A stretch of 64,000 nt of DNA, from NCBI GenBank assembly GCA_003215475.1, contig QCKH01000004.1:1-64000 (forward strand), written 5' to 3'. The position numbers and the translations under genes were made by a program. The DNA is from Prochlorococcus sp. AG-409-L21. GTDB taxonomy: Bacteria; Cyanobacteriota; Cyanobacteriia; PCC-6307; Cyanobiaceae. The first letter of the stretch is position 1; each line of letters starts with the position of its first letter. A model generated the notes under the pieces. It ran no database searches. It was not told where the DNA came from and saw nothing but the letters and a program-made list of their open reading frames with translations. This document shows positions 46,847 to 55,249 of this stretch, piece after piece.

Positions 46847-47350
46847 ATGGGAGAAAGTATAATACTAAAAAATTATTGTCTAATAGGTTTAGATGAAATA
46901 ACAGAAATCCAACAAGATTTAGAATATATATCGGAGAGTGTAGTTAATTATGCCACAGGTGATAGTTTAATTATTGCAACATTTAAATCTTCTTTAAACA
47001 TCATAGAGTTGGAAGATTTTTTAAATACACACCAAAGAGCTTATATTGTGTTTGAAATGTTACCCGCCACATATTCAGCTAATTTAATGTTAGAAAAGTT
47101 TCAAAAGGCGTTATTTGGTGGTAAAATAGATAATACTGAATTCTTACCTTTATTTCAGGTAAGAAATAATATGGAAGGTGTTTTAGGACAAATGTTAGAG
47201 GAGGAACGTTTTGATAAAAGAAATATACAAGACATCCAACCCATAAAACCTACGATGGATGAATTATTAGACAAAATTGGGAAGGTAGGTTTAGAAAATT
47301 TAAGTAGAATAGAAAAAGAATATTTAAAAGAATACTCAAATCAACAATAA
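46847..47350 (+). CDS. hypothetical protein, 167 aa
   Basis: The N-terminal 100 residues are mixed strand/helix (IILKNYCLIGLDEITEIQQD...). The C-terminal 40 residues contain LLDKIGKVGLENLSRIEKEY and end with LKEYSNQQ, a short helix-turn pattern I know from the C-termini of several Bacteroidota proteins. No catalytic motif. It stands directly before the RpoD-like sigma gene (10 bases) and shares its promoter region, so a regulatory partner is conceivable. Confidence 0.78.
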   Translation: MGESIILKNYCLIGLDEITEIQQDLEYISESVVNYATGDSLIIATFKSSLNIIELEDFLNTHQRAYIVFEMLPATYSANLMLEKFQKALFGGKIDNTEFLPLFQVRNNMEGVLGQMLEEERFDKRNIQDIQPIKPTMDELLDKIGKVGLENLSRIEKEYLKEYSNQQ

Positions 47351-47360
47351 AAAAAACAAC

Positions 47361-48194
47361 ATGAATAAGAAATTTATAAATACTAAAGAAGATTCTATGT
47401 CCATTTACTTAAAGGATGTAAGAAAAAGTGAACAAATAACACCACAACAAGAAGTAGAAATCGCTAAAAGAATATCAGAAGGGGATGAGAGTGCAATTGA
47501 AGAATTGGTTATGGCTAATTTAAGATTCGTTATAGCAATAGCAAAAGATTATCAAAATCAAGGGTTACCATTGGCAGATTTAATATCTGAAGGTAACTAT
47601 GGGTTGATTACTGCAGCTAAGAGATTTGACTATACTAAAGGTTTTAAATTCATTTCTTATGCGGTTTGGTGGATAAAACAATCTATTTTACAATCATTAA
47701 ATGATAATTCTAGGATGGTTAGAATACCGGCTAATATGATTAATAAACTATCTAAAATAAAAAAAGAAATTGAGGCATTTGAGAAGGAATTTCAGAGACC
47801 ACCTTCTCCCAATGAAGTAGAGTATATTTCTATACCCACATGTAGTTCTTTGAATAACACAATAAATGAAGATGGTGATGAATTAGGTTCACTAATTAGA
47901 GATAACACCTTTGCTAGTCCTGATAAAGTGATTGACCCAAACGACACTTTAAACGGACAGTTAATGAATGTAATGTCTATATTAAGTTATAGAGAAAGAG
48001 AAATAATTAATTGTTATTTTGGTATATTTGGTAGTCCTATGACATTAGAAGCTATAGGCGAAGAATTAGAATTAACTAAAGAGAGAATTAGACAGATTAA
48101 AGAATCTGCAATTAGAAAAATAAGGCATAATGTGGGAGATTTATTAGATTATGTTTTAGAAGAAGAACAAGAAAGTGGTATAAAAATCACTTAA
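47361..48194 (+). CDS. RpoD-like sigma-70 factor, Bacteroidota type
   Basis: Would direct host RNA polymerase to phage promoters. Seen: ANLRFVIAIAKDYQNQGLPL and GFKFISYAVWWIKQSILQSL (region 2, about residues 48-112, nearly identical in pattern to Bacteroidota RpoD), a short and divergent region 3 (about 113-200), and region 4 with YREREIINCYFGIF and the helix-turn-helix LEAIGEELELTKERIRQIKE (about 205-260). At 277 residues it matches the short Bacteroidota RpoD (about 287). The extreme N-terminus keeps the YLKDVRKSEQIT block of region 1.2. The divergence in region 3 and parts of region 4 suggests altered promoter choice. A strong terminator follows. Confidence 0.93.
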   Translation: MNKKFINTKEDSMSIYLKDVRKSEQITPQQEVEIAKRISEGDESAIEELVMANLRFVIAIAKDYQNQGLPLADLISEGNYGLITAAKRFDYTKGFKFISYAVWWIKQSILQSLNDNSRMVRIPANMINKLSKIKKEIEAFEKEFQRPPSPNEVEYISIPTCSSLNNTINEDGDELGSLIRDNTFASPDKVIDPNDTLNGQLMNVMSILSYREREIINCYFGIFGSPMTLEAIGEELELTKERIRQIKESAIRKIRHNVGDLLDYVLEEEQESGIKIT

Positions 48195-48215
48195 TATTAG
48201 AAAAAAAATACATTT

Positions 48216-48240
48216 AAGGGGGTTTTTACCCCCTTTTTTT
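48216..48240 (+). terminator. rho-independent terminator
   Basis: AAGGGGG (48216-48222), 6-nt loop TTTTTA, CCCCCTT (48229-48235), T run to 48240. It closes the sigma-factor unit. Confidence 0.92.
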
Positions 48241-48280
48241 ATACACTTTTTTGTGTTTTGGTATTATTTATTATTAACGA

Positions 48281-48288
48281 TATTTATA
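48281..48288 (+). promoter_or_regulatory. late-type TATTTATA element
   Basis: An exact TATTTATA lies 27 nt before the ATG at 48316 and directly after the terminator, so it is well placed to start the lysis block. Confidence 0.55.
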
Positions 48289-48315
48289 TAATATAAAAGT
48301 TAAAAAAAATAAGTT

Positions 48316-48618
48316 ATGAATCAAATATTAAATTTTATTGACAAATGGGGTGTAAGAATTACCTTTTTATTAACATTAGTAATATTCTTAAAGACTTGTG
48401 GTACTAACACTAAAATAGAAAAGGTGCAAAAACAAGTTACCCAACAAACTAATAAATTAGATAGTACAATAGTGGAGATTAATAATAAAACTATTACTAC
48501 TGAGGAATTAATTACACTAATTAAAGAAACCCCAAATTGGAAAACTTTAGAATTAGAAGAGTTATCAGATAAAAATAGAATTCCTATTAATAAATTAAAA
48601 AACGATAACGAAAAGTAA
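48316..48618 (+). CDS. small membrane protein with coiled coil, 100 aa
   Basis: One N-terminal membrane segment (about residues 13-28, RITFLLTLVIFLKTC) preceded by few charges, then a polar helical tail with VQKQVTQQTNKLDSTIVEIN. The topology is N-in with a periplasmic coiled coil, as seen in i-spanin-type or other lysis accessory proteins. It begins the lysis/virion block with four-membrane-span and amidase genes downstream. Function inferred only from topology and position. Confidence 0.75.
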   Translation: MNQILNFIDKWGVRITFLLTLVIFLKTCGTNTKIEKVQKQVTQQTNKLDSTIVEINNKTITTEELITLIKETPNWKTLELEELSDKNRIPINKLKNDNEK

Positions 48619-48630
48619 AATAAATCTATT

Positions 48631-49533
48631 ATGGGACTAATTGGAAGTTGGATTAAAAACAATCCTATACGTACACTGTTTTTGATACCGATTATACTTG
48701 TTGCTGCGATTTCAATATCGCATGTTGTGACATGGTATAGTATCGCAAACCCAATTAATTGGGCAATTTATCTATCAATTGCAATTGAAGTCGGTGCGAT
48801 GACGGCATTAGTTGCTGCAACAAATAGAGTGAAAGGTGGTGTTTGGTTTATGTTTGGATTAGTCACATTTATCCAAATGGTGGGAAATATATATTTTTCT
48901 TTTAAGGAAATTGATGAAACTGGGGAGTTATGGTACTCGTGGATAGAATTAACTACACCTGTATGGGAAATGATGGGTACAGAATTAACTGATACAGTAT
49001 CTCTTAAACGGTGGTTAGCATTTTTAGAAGGTGGTTTATTACCTATAATTTCACTAACTTCTTTACATTTTTTCGTTAAATATAATAAAGTAGAAGATGA
49101 AGAAAAAGAAGAAAATCAAGAAATAGATATGGATAAAATGAGGCAAGAAATAAAAGAAGAATTATTAGTTGAACTTTTACGAAAAGAAACTGCAATTAAA
49201 GAAGAAACTAATGAAGAAGAATCTACTACAACACCAACAGAAGTTGAAGTGGATGAAACTGATTATTTATTATCCTCCGAAGCCAATAAAACTAATTTGG
49301 AAGAATCTATTGAACAAGCCGAAGAAATAAAAGATTTGTATGGCGAAAATAAAAGTGAAGGAGAAATTGTAGAAGAAGAGATTTTAAAAAAAGCATTAGA
49401 TGAGTATAATGAAAAAAAAAGTGGTGAAACTAAAACAACAGTAGTTAAAAATTCGCCAACTGTAATACAAACACAAACCGGTAAAGTTAAATTTAAAAAA
49501 GCAATTTCTAAAAATATACAAAGAATAGATTAA
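48631..49533 (+). CDS. four-span membrane protein with acidic C-terminus, 300 aa
   Basis: Four membrane segments (about residues 14-36, 42-62, 70-90 and 128-148) including LFLIPIILVAAISISHVVTW, then about 150 cytoplasmic residues rich in Glu. The segment between spans three and four contains aromatic residues (WYSWIELTTPVWEMMG). A holin role is possible given the amidase next door (TAATG coupling), but it is larger than typical holins. No family recognised. Confidence 0.8.
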   Translation: MGLIGSWIKNNPIRTLFLIPIILVAAISISHVVTWYSIANPINWAIYLSIAIEVGAMTALVAATNRVKGGVWFMFGLVTFIQMVGNIYFSFKEIDETGELWYSWIELTTPVWEMMGTELTDTVSLKRWLAFLEGGLLPIISLTSLHFFVKYNKVEDEEKEENQEIDMDKMRQEIKEELLVELLRKETAIKEETNEEESTTTPTEVEVDETDYLLSSEANKTNLEESIEQAEEIKDLYGENKSEGEIVEEEILKKALDEYNEKKSGETKTTVVKNSPTVIQTQTGKVKFKKAISKNIQRID

Positions 49534-50141
49534 TGGTTATAGATGAAAATACATATAAATTAAAGGAGGACAATTTTTATAATAAATCTTTTGATAAAAA
49601 TCAAATTGTTATTGGAAATTCTTTTTCTCATAGTTTAAATCATTTCACTGGTTGGTTAAATAGATTAGATGGGGAATATAAAGAAACTGCACATTATACA
49701 ATTACTAGAAAAGGAGAAATATATCAACATTTCGATACTAATAATTACTCTAATTTTGTAAATGAAAAAAGGGTTGATAAAAAAATTATTTCTATAGTAT
49801 TAGAGAATTTAGGGTGGTTAAAAAAAGATTTGAAGGCAGACAAGTACATTGACTGGGTAGGTAATATTTATAAAAGAAGGGTTAAAGTTTTAGAAAAGAG
49901 ATGGAGAGGACAACAATATTGGGATCCATATACACCAAAACAATTTAATACTACAGTTAAGTTAGTTAAGTTTTTGTGTAATAAATACGATATTGATAAT
50001 AAATGTGTAGGGCATAATACATTTATTAAAGATATTGAGGATTTTAAAGGAGTTGTTTATCGAAGTAATTATTATAAAGATAATACAGATGTTAATCCTT
50101 CTTGGAATTTTTATAAATTTAAAGAAAAAATAGAAAAATAA
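49533..50141 (+). CDS. N-acetylmuramoyl-L-alanine amidase (Amidase_2 type), endolysin candidate
   Basis: Would cut the amide bond between muramic acid and the peptide stem. Seen: a first His in FSHSLNHFTGWL, the core AHYTITRKGEIYQHF, a beta strand IISIVLENLGWL, CVGHN with the second zinc His, and TDVNPSWNFYKF, which sits where the third ligand loop (DPGPxF-type) is expected. No signal peptide, so export would need a holin, the protein upstream being a candidate. At 202 residues it is a typical single-domain enzyme. The start overlaps the previous stop (TAATG), as does the next gene. Confidence 0.82.
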   Translation: MVIDENTYKLKEDNFYNKSFDKNQIVIGNSFSHSLNHFTGWLNRLDGEYKETAHYTITRKGEIYQHFDTNNYSNFVNEKRVDKKIISIVLENLGWLKKDLKADKYIDWVGNIYKRRVKVLEKRWRGQQYWDPYTPKQFNTTVKLVKFLCNKYDIDNKCVGHNTFIKDIEDFKGVVYRSNYYKDNTDVNPSWNFYKFKEKIEK

Positions 50142-51538
50142 TGAAAAAACAACTAAAAGAGGAACTTAAAAGATTTAATCAGATATTAAATTATGAATTA
50201 TCGGGTAATAATTTAATAAGGGAATCTGTTAGTGTGTTTAGCGACGCAATAATTAATAAATTAACACCCTCTTTACCCCTTAATTCTGAAAGTGATGATG
50301 TAGAATCAATTACCCTTTTACAAAAAACTTTAGTAGATTTAGGTAAATTAAATAAAAATTATGGAATTGATGGGGACGGGGTTGACGGTGATTTTGGTGG
50401 TGACACTAAAAAGGCATTATATAAAACAATAAAAAGTGAACAATTGAATGATATTAACATAGATGAGTTTGAAACGGTATTAGATGATAATTCGGACAAA
50501 ATAGTTAATACGTTAGATAATCATGCAGATTTCTTTAAAAGATATGTGAAACAAGGTGGTGTTAGTAAAGATAAATTTAAGAAATGTAAATCTATAACGT
50601 CATACAAAGATTTAGATTTTGTCCCTAAAAAAAATATGTGCCATACGAGAACAACTATTGCAGAAACACTTAACGAGGTGTTTCCTAAAGAATCACCAAT
50701 TAATAAGGCAGCCATTTTATCCGTTATGATAAAAGAACAGGGTAGGGGTAATAAGATTTGTGCACCAAACAATAATTATGCAGGTATACAAACCGATGCT
50801 GGAAGATGGGGAGATTTAGACGATAAAATAGATGCACAATTTTGTGCTAAAGACGCAGAAAGAGTCAGATCTTTTGCTTCATTTACTAGTTTAAGTAATG
50901 GTTTATCATTCATAAAAAAATCATTTGATAGAAAAAATTGGTTTGTTAAACTTTTAGTAGATAGTGATGATGAAAATGTAGAAACGGAAGAAGTAGATAT
51001 AGAAAAAATTTCTAAAAATCATGCAATTATTTGGCAAACTAAATGGAATTTGAGTTTAAATAAAGAAGAATTTAATAGGTTTAAAAAATATGGATACAAT
51101 CCTTATATGAAAAATAAATCCTTTGCAGATAAAAAAGGGATATATAAAAAATCTGTTAATGACTTAACTACAGAAGAAAAAAAACAACACGACAAAAAAG
51201 ATAAATTTTACAGAAGTCCTGAAAAAATACAAAAAAGTTTAGACTCAGTAAGTAACCACTTTATGACTGCATATAATATATTTAAAGAATTGGGGGGTGA
51301 AGAACCTATAATTACACAACCCGGAATTGATGATGAAATAGATATGGTAGTTGACTTACCACAAGTAACTATAACAACATCTAAAAATAGAGGTGGTGGT
51401 GGAACAATGTGGTTTGACCCAGATGACTTCAAATCAAAGAAAGATACTATAATACCAAATATTTATGGTAGAGAGATAGATATAAAAAAGGGAGATATAG
51501 TTCCCGATCATTTAAGAAATGATGATGACGATTTTTAA
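50141..51538 (+). CDS. peptidoglycan hydrolase-like virion protein, 465 aa
   Basis: Seen: residues about 55-95 (LLQKTLVDLGKLNKNYGIDG and VDGDFGGDTKKAL) resemble a peptidoglycan-binding repeat. Residues about 185-215 (AAILSVMIKEQGRGNKIC, NNNYAGIQTDAGRWG) resemble the glucosaminidase/transglycosylase active-site region with a catalytic Glu. A C-terminal tail has PQVTITTSKNRGGGG and is acidic. No signal peptide, so it may be carried in the virion and used at entry, or act with the amidase in lysis. The family match is moderate. Confidence 0.7.
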   Translation: MKKQLKEELKRFNQILNYELSGNNLIRESVSVFSDAIINKLTPSLPLNSESDDVESITLLQKTLVDLGKLNKNYGIDGDGVDGDFGGDTKKALYKTIKSEQLNDINIDEFETVLDDNSDKIVNTLDNHADFFKRYVKQGGVSKDKFKKCKSITSYKDLDFVPKKNMCHTRTTIAETLNEVFPKESPINKAAILSVMIKEQGRGNKICAPNNNYAGIQTDAGRWGDLDDKIDAQFCAKDAERVRSFASFTSLSNGLSFIKKSFDRKNWFVKLLVDSDDENVETEEVDIEKISKNHAIIWQTKWNLSLNKEEFNRFKKYGYNPYMKNKSFADKKGIYKKSVNDLTTEEKKQHDKKDKFYRSPEKIQKSLDSVSNHFMTAYNIFKELGGEEPIITQPGIDDEIDMVVDLPQVTITTSKNRGGGGTMWFDPDDFKSKKDTIIPNIYGREIDIKKGDIVPDHLRNDDDDF

Positions 51539-51551
51539 AAAATAAAAAGAT

Positions 51552-52088
51552 ATGAACCAACATGATGAAACAAGAAAAATATTAGAATTAATTAGAGAAA
51601 GTGGTAGAAAAGTATCTCCCACTAAAAAATTAATTAATGAGCAAGACATAAGCGCCCAAAAACAAGATGAAAATGCGTTAGACCCTACAGAAATTAGAGA
51701 ACAAGAAAGGTTATTTAGGGATACTGTAACACAAAGAGTTAAATTTAATCAATTAAAATTATATCCTAAGGCTCAGAATGTAGAATGGAGTGGTAAGTTT
51801 ACGGATAATGAAATTGAATGGTTTTATTCGTTAGATGATTCACAAGGGGTTTATATTACAACTGACTTATTACAACTTAGGGAGGATACAATGAAATTAC
51901 TTCAAAAGTTAATAGGTTATTATAAAACATGGTCAGAAGATTGGGCAAAAAGAATTGCAGAAGAATATGAGAATGATTTGGTAGACGAAGAAAATGCTGA
52001 AGAAGGACCAGAAAGTTTAGAATCACCAGGATTTGGGGAAGAAGGAGGAGGTGAAACTATGCCACAAACCCCAACTACCGATGCTTAA
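51552..52088 (+). CDS. acidic hypothetical protein, 178 aa
   Basis: Begins MNQHDETRKILELIRESGRK, an N-terminal helix of the type repeated in several genes of this block. The C-terminal 45 residues are Glu/Gly-rich (EENAEEGPESLESPGFG). The middle has a WSGKFTDNEIEWFYSLDDSQ segment. No catalytic motif or membrane segment. Its stop is read through by the overlapping start of the next gene (ATGCTTAA). A virion protein is plausible. Confidence 0.75.
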   Translation: MNQHDETRKILELIRESGRKVSPTKKLINEQDISAQKQDENALDPTEIREQERLFRDTVTQRVKFNQLKLYPKAQNVEWSGKFTDNEIEWFYSLDDSQGVYITTDLLQLREDTMKLLQKLIGYYKTWSEDWAKRIAEEYENDLVDEENAEEGPESLESPGFGEEGGGETMPQTPTTDA

Positions 52089-52461
52089 AATTAATATAGA
52101 CTTAAAGGCAATCTTAATATTATCACTAGCCGTTGCACTGGTTTTAAGTTTAGTGTTTAGACCTAGTGTGCCTATAGAAGAATATGAGAAGGAGATTGAA
52201 ATTTTAAAAAGACAAAATCAAGAGTTGATGATGTCTAATGATAGTATTACTAAAGCAAATAATAAATTACAGAAAGAAATTGAAGTAATATTATATGCTA
52301 TTGATAGTACTAAATCAGTTTTAGCTGCAACTGAACATAAATTAGAAGAATTAGAAAAAAGAAGAAATGAAGTATCTAATATCGTTGATAATATGGATAG
52401 CGATGACGTTACCAATACTATCTCAGACTATCTCAAAAGGAGAGGTCAAAACAATCGTTGA
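52081..52461 (+). CDS. membrane protein with periplasmic coiled coil (i-spanin-like), 126 aa
   Basis: An upstream in-frame ATG lies at 52033, but the one at 52081 (MLKINIDLKAILILSLAVAL) overlaps the previous stop and puts the membrane segment at residues 8-26, so it is preferred. A long coiled coil with two polar repeats follows (IEILKRQNQELMMSNDSITK). The topology resembles an i-spanin. The last 95 bases overlap the next gene in another frame. Confidence 0.75.
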   Translation: MLKINIDLKAILILSLAVALVLSLVFRPSVPIEEYEKEIEILKRQNQELMMSNDSITKANNKLQKEIEVILYAIDSTKSVLAATEHKLEELEKRRNEVSNIVDNMDSDDVTNTISDYLKRRGQNNR

Positions 52462-52825
52462 TGATAGTGGTGACACATTAGTTATTATGAACTTAGAAGA
52501 CGCTAAGGTAATTCTTAATGATCTTTTAGAATATGAAATTGCAGATAGTTTATTAACTGTATATAAAGAAAAAGATTCTTTAAATACTGAAACAATTACA
52601 CTACAGAAGGAAGTCATATTTAAATTAATGGAAAAATCCGATAACCAAGCAGAGCAAATAAAAAACTTTCAACAGTTATTAGATAATAAAGATGAAGAGT
52701 TAGGACATAAAGATGATACTTTAAAACAGTATAAAAAAGAACTAAGAAAACAAAAATTTCTAAAATTTTTAGGTTTTGGTGGATCAGTAATTTTACCTAT
52801 TATCGCAATATTAATTTTAGTCTGA
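52367..52825 (+). CDS. exported coiled-coil protein with C-terminal membrane anchor, 152 aa
   Basis: The ATG at 52367 starts within the previous gene. The resulting N-terminus MKYLISLIIWIAMTLPILSQ is a good signal peptide, cleaved likely after Ser-Gln, so the overlap seems real. A coiled-coil stretch follows, then a C-terminal membrane segment (SVILPIIAILIL). The pair with the upstream gene recalls overlapping spanin genes, but there is no lipobox Cys and it has a C-terminal anchor, so it is not a standard o-spanin. Confidence 0.75.
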   Translation: MKYLISLIIWIAMTLPILSQTISKGEVKTIVDDSGDTLVIMNLEDAKVILNDLLEYEIADSLLTVYKEKDSLNTETITLQKEVIFKLMEKSDNQAEQIKNFQQLLDNKDEELGHKDDTLKQYKKELRKQKFLKFLGFGGSVILPIIAILILV

Positions 52826-52844
52826 TTTTTTTAATAAATTTTAA

Positions 52845-52852
52845 TATTTATA
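52845..52852 (+). promoter_or_regulatory. late-type TATTTATA element
   Basis: An exact TATTTATA lies 18 nt before the GTG at 52871. It overlaps TATAAATA (52849-52856), the T4 late-promoter sequence, on the same strand. Confidence 0.5.
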
Positions 52853-52870
52853 AATAAACATTATCTCATT

Positions 52871-53131
52871 GTGGAAGATAGAGAATTAAAACATATTATT
52901 AGGGAAGCATTAACTAAAACGGATGAAAACAAAATTGGTGTTATGATTCGTAAAGAGATAAGAGATGCTTTTGGTAAAGATTTAGAAAAAAAAGTTACTG
53001 CTATTGTAGAAAAACAAATAAAAGGTACTAAATTTGAAAAAGAAGTGGTAAAAATAAGTAAAGATGTATTAGAACAACTTTATAGAGAATTATGGATGAG
53101 GAGAATGTTTTGGAAAAATGCAATTAAATAA
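52871..53131 (+). CDS. small helical protein, 86 aa
   Basis: Starts at GTG 52871 (MEDRELKHIIREAL); no ATG is available near by. Entirely helical and charged, with a basic C-terminal half (LYRELWMRRMFWKNAIK). The stop overlaps the next ATG (TAATG). The N-terminal helix resembles those of neighbouring virion-type proteins. No family recognised. Confidence 0.75.
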   Translation: MEDRELKHIIREALTKTDENKIGVMIRKEIRDAFGKDLEKKVTAIVEKQIKGTKFEKEVVKISKDVLEQLYRELWMRRMFWKNAIK

Positions 53132-54282
53132 TGGGAACTAGCGAAGCATACGAAAAATATAATAAGGTTAAAAAAGTAATAAAATCTTGTGAAAATGAGG
53201 CACAATTAAATGTCGCAATAAGAATGTTTAATATATTATTAGAAAAATATGGTAAAGACATTCCTGACAATAATCTTCATATATTAAAAGAATTATTAAG
53301 TCTTATGAGACTTAAATGTACAGGTGATGAAGAAATTAATGAAATATTTAATAGTGGTGAAGATTTTAGTAAACAATTAGGGTTAAGTCAAACAAGAGAG
53401 TTAAGAGATTTAGCACCTAAAATGTTAAAAGAAATTAATATAGGAACACAAATTGAACAAAACCATTTACCTTTAGAACAAGCTAAAGAGTTAGCTACAC
53501 AAAATGTACAACAAATATCAGATTACTATACTAATCCAGATTATTGTATAATTGCGGTGGAGAGTAAATCAGGTAATAAAAAAACAGTTAGGGTTGAGAA
53601 AAAAGTATATGAAAAAAGCGAAGTAGAAAAAGATGTTTTAATTATGGATGATATGGAAATATTTCATGAAGATTTAGATACTAATGAAATTGCAAATAGA
53701 TTAAGAGATCAGTTAAGACAACAACAGAGAAAAAAGTTTACTAAAAAAGAAATTTTTGATAAGATAAGGGAAAAACGTCAACAAGAACTAGAAAGAAGAA
53801 GGTCCGAAGATTTTATTGAAGATGAAGAACTAGAAGAAGCCACTGGTGCGTCTAGTGCAGGTGCGTTTGTAGGTCCATTAAATCAAGAACCAATCACTAA
53901 AAGATTTGCTAAAAATGAAATACCGGTGACGAAAAATGGTATCACTAAACCTATAGGTAAAATGTATTCAATGGATATTTTAGAAGAAGATGAAGAAATA
54001 GAAGAAGCAGTAGATTATGGGGGTGCGGTAGGATCTTATGTTACACCAGCAATGTGGGCTAAAAACAAAAAGAATTGGAGGGGTGCACATAAATTAGCAT
54101 ATCCGGGAGGTAAATTTGTTAATATTAAAAAGAAATGTAGTACTCACCCTTATTGTGATCAAGGTGCGGGTGGACCGAGTGGGTCTCCTATAACACTTTC
54201 TAACACATCGGATATGAAAATAGACAATGTATTTAATGAAAATAAAATAATTAAAAAAAGTAATTTAAAACTTAAAAAATAA
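53131..54282 (+). CDS. probable virion protein with repeated EEATG-like motifs, 383 aa
   Basis: Residues 1-240 are helical. Two related blocks follow: EDEELEEATGASSAGAFVGP (about 234-253) and EEIEEAVDYGGAVGSYVTPA (about 288-307), the latter continuing with MWAKNKKNWRGAHKLAYPGG, then KKKCSTHPYCDQG with two Cys. The 'LEE-A' and 'IEE-A' sites are of the (L/I)xE type cut by T4 prohead protease, so the protein may be processed in the capsid. This is inference. No similarity to a known head protein is certain. Confidence 0.78.
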   Translation: MGTSEAYEKYNKVKKVIKSCENEAQLNVAIRMFNILLEKYGKDIPDNNLHILKELLSLMRLKCTGDEEINEIFNSGEDFSKQLGLSQTRELRDLAPKMLKEINIGTQIEQNHLPLEQAKELATQNVQQISDYYTNPDYCIIAVESKSGNKKTVRVEKKVYEKSEVEKDVLIMDDMEIFHEDLDTNEIANRLRDQLRQQQRKKFTKKEIFDKIREKRQQELERRRSEDFIEDEELEEATGASSAGAFVGPLNQEPITKRFAKNEIPVTKNGITKPIGKMYSMDILEEDEEIEEAVDYGGAVGSYVTPAMWAKNKKNWRGAHKLAYPGGKFVNIKKKCSTHPYCDQGAGGPSGSPITLSNTSDMKIDNVFNENKIIKKSNLKLKK

Positions 54283-54302
54283 GACATTATCTAATTAATG
54301 TA

Positions 54303-54310
54303 TATTTATA
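54303..54310 (+). promoter_or_regulatory. late-type TATTTATA element
   Basis: An exact TATTTATA lies 17 nt before the ATG at 54328. Confidence 0.5.
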
Positions 54311-54327
54311 TATAAACAAACAATAAA

Positions 54328-55176
54328 ATGGAAAAGAAATTTTTAACTAAAAATACAAAAGTTACCATTAATGAAGAGGCGGCACCTAATGGATTAAAAA
54401 CTTATGAAAAAATCCATAAAGAAGATGCAACTATTAATAATGATGCATTAAAGGAGATTGGGAAGAAGTTAGAAGATTATTATGGTGATGAATTAAAAGA
54501 ATTAGATCCGGTATTAAAGGTAGATAGAGAACAAGAATCAACTGGTGATGTAGATGTATATGATATTGAAGCATTAGGTACTGGAATGCAGGCATTAAAA
54601 TATGATGATGAAGGTAGTGAAGTATTTAAAAAGTTTATGAAAAGAATGGACGATTTAAATGATACCTCAGAATACGATAAAGAATTTGGTACTAAAGATG
54701 GTTTCGGTGCAACAGACAAAAAAGATGACACTTATGAGAAATTAGAGAAAGCATCTGATGAGTATAAAAAGAATAAATATGATGAACCTAACCCTGAAAT
54801 TGCAACACGTAGAGTAAGAGTTCAAACAGAGTCAAAAAATGAAAAAATGAAAAGATTAAATTTTAAAAACGAATTTACTTCAATAGAAGAAGTTAAAGAA
54901 TTAATACCTGAAAATTATAAGGTGGATGATCACACATTTTTAATGACAGATGGAAACCAAACATATAAATTTAGATGGGACGAATCTTTAAAAGAGGCAA
55001 CAGTATTAAATTATAAAAACACTCAACAAATTAGTGAAAATGTTGATAAAATGAAAAAACTTTATGATTTTAAATATGGTGATGTAAACACTAAAACCAA
55101 TGATTATACTGAAGAAACAAAAGTTTTTAAAAATTTAATGGAATCTATTAAAGATAAAGATTTATTATCTGAATAA
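54328..55176 (+). CDS. acidic virion-type protein, 282 aa
   Basis: Rich in Lys/Asp/Glu, starting MEKKFLTKNTKVTINEEAAP. Residues 95-160 are low-complexity and charged. Residues about 175-235 (FKNEFTSIEEVKELIPENYK, then FLMTDGNQTYKFRW) look like a small globular domain. The C-terminal 50 residues are helical. No enzyme motif or membrane segment. Terminator follows. The role is unknown, and the context suggests a head or internal virion protein. Confidence 0.75.
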   Translation: MEKKFLTKNTKVTINEEAAPNGLKTYEKIHKEDATINNDALKEIGKKLEDYYGDELKELDPVLKVDREQESTGDVDVYDIEALGTGMQALKYDDEGSEVFKKFMKRMDDLNDTSEYDKEFGTKDGFGATDKKDDTYEKLEKASDEYKKNKYDEPNPEIATRRVRVQTESKNEKMKRLNFKNEFTSIEEVKELIPENYKVDDHTFLMTDGNQTYKFRWDESLKEATVLNYKNTQQISENVDKMKKLYDFKYGDVNTKTNDYTEETKVFKNLMESIKDKDLLSE

Positions 55177-55201
55177 ACCACAAATCTAAAACCACATAAT
55201 T

Positions 55202-55225
55202 AAACCTCCATTTGGGGGTTTTTTT
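55202..55225 (+). terminator. rho-independent terminator
   Basis: AAACCTCC (55202-55209), 4-nt loop, GGGGGTTT (55214-55221; one G-U pair) and T run to 55225. The next gene begins shortly after a late-type element. Confidence 0.88.
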
Positions 55226-55237
55226 ATGCCTTATATA

Positions 55238-55245
55238 TATTTATA
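55238..55245 (+). promoter_or_regulatory. late-type TATTTATA element
   Basis: An exact TATTTATA ends 4 nt before the ATG at 55250 and comes right after the terminator, a good position for a new start. Confidence 0.55.
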
Positions 55246-55249
55246 AGTA

